NCBI GenBank assembly: GCA_028867785.1
Contig: JAGWFS010000004.1
Location: 1 to 64,000, forward strand
Direction: 5' to 3'
Source: Nitrososphaerota archaeon
GTDB lineage: Archaea; Thermoproteota; Nitrososphaeria; Nitrososphaerales; Nitrosopumilaceae
Length of the DNA stretch: 64,000 nt
In this document: positions 59,768 through 64,000 of the stretch, piece by piece
Numbering within the stretch: the stretch's first letter is position 1
Layout of the letters: each line of letters begins with the position of its first letter
Notes under the pieces: generated by a model
What the model was told of the DNA's origin: nothing
The model's input: only the letters and a program-made list of their open reading frames with translations
Databases searched by the model: none
Program-made: the position numbers and the translations under genes

Positions 59768-61212
59768 TTTTTAATCACTATCCTATGAAAGACAATCAGT
59801 GATGTAATGCCAGTTAGTAAAACAGGAACTGCAAACGGAAATTCTGGAACTGTTTGAGATGCACTTGCCAAATCCGTTACATTGGCAAATGTGACTCCCT
59901 TGTCATTACTCGATCCCACTACCAGATAGTCTCCTGGAAAATATGTTCCCCATGCTACATAGATGTTATCTCCTGATGTCGCCATCTTGGGATTCATGGA
60001 ATCTTCGTTTACTTCCGTGCTGAGGTTAATTGGATTGCCAAAAGTTGTTCCATTGTCAGAACTTTTCTCAAATATCATGTCTGTCTTTTCAGACTTTTGT
60101 TGGTAGGTTGACCATGCAACATATACGGAACTGTCGTATGTCCTGAGGTCAAATGTGCCATAGCCATGACTTCCAGTAAGATTCATTGGCTGTCCAAAAC
60201 TATTTCCCCCATCTTGACTTCTTACAAGAAAGAGAGTTGGAGGGTTGTTGTAGCTAATGTGACCCCATGTAAGATACAGGTTTGGTCCATTTGTAGCAAG
60301 ATCAAAACCCGGATAGAGAAACTTGCCAACATCCTCTTTGGCAAACATAATTGGCTGACTAAACACCATTCCATTGTCACTTTTCATATAATACGCATGA
60401 TTCAATCCCTCACCCCATACAAGGTACACGCTGTCCCCCGAGGATGCTGCATGTATGCCCTCGATGTACTGGTTTGTAGTGTGGATAATTTTTGGCGAGC
60501 TAAAGGTAGAGCCAAAATCGGTACTTTTTTCAAAAAATATCTGGTTTTGACACCCGTAAGATATCGCAGGACAGTCTGGAGCGTTCTCACCTATCACGTT
60601 TATGGTCTTGCCGTCATCGCTTACCATGATCAATACCGGGGGCGGAAAACCCGCGTTATGCGTCGGATTGGGTAGCATGTCTATCGGACTGCCAAATGTC
60701 GCACCGTAATCAGAGCTTGCCATAAATGAGACATTTTCTTTGGATAGCCCACTTGAGATGTCTTCCGTTGTCATTGTGACATAGACGTGGCTGCTTGACG
60801 AAATCAACTGCGATAACTGGGCGTTCGTATGGTTGCCACTGAGCACCAGTGGCGACGTAAAAGTACTTCCGTTATCCATGCTCGTCCTAAGGGATACTTG
60901 TTCATTTAGTGACCCGGCAGCCCGTTCGGCCCAGGATATGTAGAGGTGTTTGCCTGATGTCGCAACCTGTGGAGACCAGAGGTCAGTCGTGTTTACATCA
61001 TTTATCAGAAATGGTTTTCCGAAATGGTGGCCGCCGTCGGCACTCCTTACAAAATAAAGGCCGTTGTGTCTGTACACGAGAAAGACATTGTTTCCATGCG
61101 CTGTAATGTCAGTTGGCTGAAAGTGGGGAGTCATGTCTGGGATTCCAAAACTTGTTCCGATTGGAAATGCAGACAAGACTGCGACCATTATTGCAAGGTG
61201 TAGCGTTTTCAT
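59764..61212 (-). CDS. secreted Asp-box (BNR) propeller with PEFP anchor (array gene 20)
   Basis: An exported protein of 482 residues (MKTLHLAIMVAVLSAFPIG). It has repeated S-x-D-x-G-x-x-F/W Asp-box motifs: SADGGHHFGKP, SMDNGSTFTSP, SSDYGATFGSP, STDFGSTFSSP, SQDGGNSFGQP, SSDNGTTFGNP, SNDKGVTFAN, as in sialidase-like propellers. The sialidase catalytic Arg triad and Tyr/Glu are not evident, so it is probably a binding propeller. It ends PEFPFAVPVLLTGITSL and a basic tail, a PEFP anchor. It is second in the operon. No RGW module. Confidence 0.87.
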   Translation of the reverse strand: MKTLHLAIMVAVLSAFPIGTSFGIPDMTPHFQPTDITAHGNNVFLVYRHNGLYFVRSADGGHHFGKPFLINDVNTTDLWSPQVATSGKHLYISWAERAAGSLNEQVSLRTSMDNGSTFTSPLVLSGNHTNAQLSQLISSSSHVYVTMTTEDISSGLSKENVSFMASSDYGATFGSPIDMLPNPTHNAGFPPPVLIMVSDDGKTINVIGENAPDCPAISYGCQNQIFFEKSTDFGSTFSSPKIIHTTNQYIEGIHAASSGDSVYLVWGEGLNHAYYMKSDNGMVFSQPIMFAKEDVGKFLYPGFDLATNGPNLYLTWGHISYNNPPTLFLVRSQDGGNSFGQPMNLTGSHGYGTFDLRTYDSSVYVAWSTYQQKSEKTDMIFEKSSDNGTTFGNPINLSTEVNEDSMNPKMATSGDNIYVAWGTYFPGDYLVVGSSNDKGVTFANVTDLASASQTVPEFPFAVPVLLTGITSLIVFHRIVIKK

Positions 61213-61213
61213 T

Positions 61214-63367
61214 TCAATACTGGATAGATTGCGCCACTGCAGTTAGGTCCGGCAAAGGAATGCCTCCGGTAATCTGCACTTCCACACCATTTGCATCATA
61301 CTCTATTACTGATGGTCTCTGCATGGGCAACCCTTGGCTGTTGCCGGTATGATTGCTCCCTGCCCATCCACTGTAGCCGTTGACGGTTACCTCATGCGCA
61401 TCTTGGTATCCACCTGCTTTCTCGCCGTTGATGTAAGACGTCCAGTTGCCATATATCGGATCATGCGTCCAGTATGGGTTGTAATCGTATCTTATCATTA
61501 TACCCTTGTCATCCCAGAAATCTTGTACTCGCATTGTTTTAGAAATTGGGAATTTGGAGTAGAAGAGATAGACATACCGGTGTGTTGGCAAAAGGGGTTT
61601 CATGACTGCAAGCTGCAGGGCGTAGCTGCTTGGCAGCCTTGTGGGAAACCTGACCTCATAGCCTGCAAGCACAGATGCATCCGCATCATTGCGGACTTTG
61701 GTACTGTTGCCCCAAATGCTGTAAATCGATCTCGCCTTTGCGAGTGGATTGGATGCGGTGTCTGATGCTGGCTGTATCGTAATTTTCTTTGCCCAGCCTC
61801 TCTCAATCAATATCTGGGCAGTATCTGGTTTTACACATGCAGGGGAGTCATTCTCTGCTTTTGTTACAAGCTCAAGGCCTGGCTTGCACGTCACATCCTT
61901 TGATATAATGCCTGACCTGAGCTGCGCAAGAGGCGGTGAACCGATTAATACAGCATGGGGATGCGGAACGGCAGGGACCATGGGCCCCATGACTGGCGGG
62001 TTGTATATCGTTATTCCAACATCCTGGACAAAGGTGGAGCCTCCAACATCTTCCCCTATTGCCACAGGATACGTACCCAGGCTTGCGTTTACGGACGTAA
62101 AATTGATTGTAAAAAAATACGGGATTGTAGGTGCCAGATCAAATGAAGGGTCAGGTATAGAGACTGAGAGCCAAGATGGCATCGGAAGAACCTTGGTCCC
62201 GTTCTGCATGCCAAGCACGGACAGTTTCACTGGAAGCGGGTTGGTTGTATAGTCCGGCGGGTTGTATATCACCCCAAAGATTCCGCTTCCGGTGTGTCCA
62301 TTGCCCCCAAACCTTCCATCAAATTCTATCTTTTGGGATGAACTGATTATGCTCATATTCTGGCCCTTTGCAATAGGGATATAGCTTGATGCGCTAGTGC
62401 CATCCGGAGACTTGGCAACCAGCGTGACGACGGGTGTAAAAATTGCATTTGGAACTCCCGGCGTGACAATTCCAGAGGTTACCATCCTTACTTTTGATCC
62501 TGTTTGGGTTGCAATTGTCTGGTTTGGAATGAACCGCAGATACTTGCCTGCAGGCAGGTCTTGTGCTGAGAGTGTGACCTTCTGGTCATTCCCGTATACA
62601 GTTATTGGATATTCCTCGTAAGCTACAAAGCTTGTGCATCCGCCGCCGTGGCCATACTGCTGGCAGACATTTGCCCGATGGATCTCAGGCAGCCCCGCAT
62701 CAAGCCAGATAGTTGCATTGCCTGATACCGTAAGATGCAGTATTCCTATAGGGGTCCGGTTTAGGTCGGTCTCATTTCCGGAAGGGCCCTTGAGAGAGCC
62801 AGTTGCATCGATTAGAATGTCATAGGTTCCAGAAATTGCTGCAGAATCCACGTATACATGGATGGTGCCGTTTGATGTATTCTGGTTTGCCGGATCATGC
62901 TTGAAAAAATCCGAGACCGACGGGTCTATCCATGCATTGACATGCGGCGGGATATCTACGGTTGAGAGCCTTGCATAATTCAGATGGTATCCGTTTGTAA
63001 CGTTAATCTTGACCGGAATTTGCATAGACTGTCCCCTGCTTACATCTGCCCCAATGGGACCTCCAGAATACGACAGGATTTGGAGCGGCGATTGTATGTT
63101 TTTTGGGACCTCCTGCCCTTGGCCCGCTGTTGCAGTGCCATTTGGGACATAGTCTTGGTATATGGCAGGGCCTGCCTTGGTTGCGCATTGCATGACATAG
63201 CCCTTGGGGTACAGCTGGGCATGCGGGGGAACCATGATTATCTTGTTAAGATATGCTTGGCTTAGGCACTGCGTCTTGGTAGAATTTTGTGAATAAGCAT
63301 CTGACATGACAGGCAGAAACGCCAGGGCTGCAAGCCCAATTGCAATCAAGATGTATGTGGAGTTCAC
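61214..63367 (-). CDS. secreted multi-module protein with RGW module (array gene 21)
   Basis: An exported protein of 717 residues from GTG 63367. Residues about 90-455 are the large beta-rich module shared with 50061 and 52398 (VSRGQSMQIPVKI, VCQQYGHGGGCTSF, LPAGKYLRFIPNQTI, MPSWLSVSIPDPSFDL), here without any propeller. The RGW module (about 475-530) is PPLAQLRSGI ... CKPGLELVTKA ... ACVKPDTAQILIERGW. A C-terminal alpha/beta domain follows (ARSIYSIWGNSTKVRND ... YEVRFPTRLPSSYALQLAVM), similar in pattern to DUF4367-like domains. It is the first gene of the four-gene operon with promoter 6. Confidence 0.84.
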   Translation of the reverse strand: MNSTYILIAIGLAALAFLPVMSDAYSQNSTKTQCLSQAYLNKIIMVPPHAQLYPKGYVMQCATKAGPAIYQDYVPNGTATAGQGQEVPKNIQSPLQILSYSGGPIGADVSRGQSMQIPVKINVTNGYHLNYARLSTVDIPPHVNAWIDPSVSDFFKHDPANQNTSNGTIHVYVDSAAISGTYDILIDATGSLKGPSGNETDLNRTPIGILHLTVSGNATIWLDAGLPEIHRANVCQQYGHGGGCTSFVAYEEYPITVYGNDQKVTLSAQDLPAGKYLRFIPNQTIATQTGSKVRMVTSGIVTPGVPNAIFTPVVTLVAKSPDGTSASSYIPIAKGQNMSIISSSQKIEFDGRFGGNGHTGSGIFGVIYNPPDYTTNPLPVKLSVLGMQNGTKVLPMPSWLSVSIPDPSFDLAPTIPYFFTINFTSVNASLGTYPVAIGEDVGGSTFVQDVGITIYNPPVMGPMVPAVPHPHAVLIGSPPLAQLRSGIISKDVTCKPGLELVTKAENDSPACVKPDTAQILIERGWAKKITIQPASDTASNPLAKARSIYSIWGNSTKVRNDADASVLAGYEVRFPTRLPSSYALQLAVMKPLLPTHRYVYLFYSKFPISKTMRVQDFWDDKGIMIRYDYNPYWTHDPIYGNWTSYINGEKAGGYQDAHEVTVNGYSGWAGSNHTGNSQGLPMQRPSVIEYDANGVEVQITGGIPLPDLTAVAQSIQY

Positions 63368-63392
63368 TTTTGATTCGTACTAGACTTGTGTA

Positions 63393-63418
63393 GTTTAAAA
63401 AATTGGCGCAGATTTTCT
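63393..63418 (-). promoter_or_regulatory. array-type promoter 6
   Basis: On the minus strand: GAAAATCTGCGCC then AATTTTTTAAAC, centred about 31 bases before GTG 63367. Confidence 0.65.
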
Positions 63419-63553
63419 AATCTATATTGATATACTAGAACAATCTGACAACTTCCGTTAACTCATCGAGGTTTTCATAACTGAAATTCTTCGTGTTAAC
63501 TTTCGAGGTTTGGGATCATTTTAAATCCAAATCCAAGCTTTCCAAACTGAGAA

Positions 63554-64000
63554 ATGAACCGAATAACACCACGAGAAATCATACTGACCATAATTTCAGT
63601 CATTCTGGCAGGGATTACGGGGTACATCGTAAATTGGAACGTTAGCACATTGATCGCAAATCAAACTGTTATTGCTTATTTTCTCTTAGGTGGAATCATA
63701 GCATCATTAGTTTATGGATGGAAGCCCCGACTAGAAAGATTCTTTGAGAAACATGAAAATCACGAAAAAAAGGAACTTTACAAGAAAATCCATGAGGAGT
63801 TGAAGGACGCCATAGAATCTCTTGATAATACCCTAGAGAGGGATACTTACAAAGTTGAGGTTCAAGGTAAGGAGATATACTGGAAACATATCTTCATGAA
63901 TCATGCAGTTTATGATAGTTCGATTTATTCAGGAGATTTTAACCAGATAGATCACAAATTACAACAACCTATACAAGACATCTATGGAAAAATCAACCTT
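63554..64000 (+). CDS. 5' part of a membrane protein gene
   Basis: An open frame from ATG 63554 to the window's end (149 codons, no stop). Two membrane helices come first (ILTIISVILAGITGYIV, then VIAYFLLGGIIASLVYG), followed by a basic/acidic coiled-coil stretch (KHENHEKKELYKKIHEEL) and a cytosolic domain. A TATA-like TTTTAAATCC lies about 30 bases upstream, so it is probably leaderless. It diverges from the array. The family cannot be determined from the visible half. Confidence 0.7.
   Translation, partial: MNRITPREIILTIISVILAGITGYIVNWNVSTLIANQTVIAYFLLGGIIASLVYGWKPRLERFFEKHENHEKKELYKKIHEELKDAIESLDNTLERDTYKVEVQGKEIYWKHIFMNHAVYDSSIYSGDFNQIDHKLQQPIQDIYGKINL

Noticed and set aside
60166-60675. 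A 169-codon + strand frame opposite the Asp-box gene
   Set aside because: The repetitive Asp-box coding on the other strand explains the open frame, and there is no promoter or family signal.
1-64000. CRISPR arrays, rRNA genes and insertion sequences with terminal repeats
   Set aside because: I looked for regularly spaced repeats, rRNA signatures and transposase genes and saw none; the only short tandem repeats are the 75-base protein repeat and the 34-base promoter repeat.

Overview
The window looks like a piece of a thaumarchaeal (Nitrososphaerota) chromosome. The evidence is: many genes start at or within a few bases of the expected transcription start, with an AT-rich TATA box 25-33 bases upstream; TTG and GTG starts are common; several secreted proteins end in PEFG/PEFP-type C-terminal sorting signals; a Trp-rich 'NNAGWW' surface repeat is present; and the basal-factor-like zinc ribbon and AbrB-type proteins are archaeal. 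I cannot fix the genus.

Layout. 1-2.9 kb: the tail of an unidentified gene, a secreted Trp-repeat protein, a ribbon-helix-helix-like regulator and a START-like protein. 2.9-13.4 kb: tRNA-Glu(CTC) followed 85 bases later by a tyrosine recombinase, a tiny coiled-coil gene, a two-gene operon of secreted PEFP proteins, a TFB-like zinc-ribbon protein, a DUF4143-type ATPase, two AbrB-type proteins and a plasmid-type actin. Several of these share the TATA box TTTTAATTTT, as expected for an integrated plasmid-like element. 13.4-14 kb: a gene-free tract almost lacking G on the + strand. 14-31.7 kb: an accessory, defence-rich island with an HNH nuclease, a TIR protein divergent from a HEPN protein, a zinc ribbon-PEGA-Mrr nuclease, a second DUF4143 ATPase, a SIR2-type protein fused to S-layer-like beta modules, and an unknown gene beside a HEPN-like gene. 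Mixed in are secreted cupredoxin, protease and PEFG genes and two broken genes. 31.7-33.2 kb: a tandem palindromic operator between divergent genes, and a J-domain membrane protein.

33.2-63.4 kb: the most striking region. Twenty-one genes lie on the minus strand in about six transcription units. All but one encode exported proteins built by shuffling a limited set of modules. Eleven carry the same roughly 50-residue module (PLxQ...GI...C...GL.L..K...ACV...TA..L..RGW). The six units share a promoter element, and three of them also share a 38-base upstream block. Among the proteins are a Rieske-like domain and two cupredoxin-like domains that have lost metal ligands, three six-to-seven-blade type propellers (NHL, PQQ-like, Asp-box), and one cytosolic gene, an orphan CDC48 N-domain, which heads its operon. 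I read the array as a lineage-specific, co-regulated set of cell-surface proteins whose function is unknown to me. The window closes with the start of a divergent + strand gene for a membrane protein.
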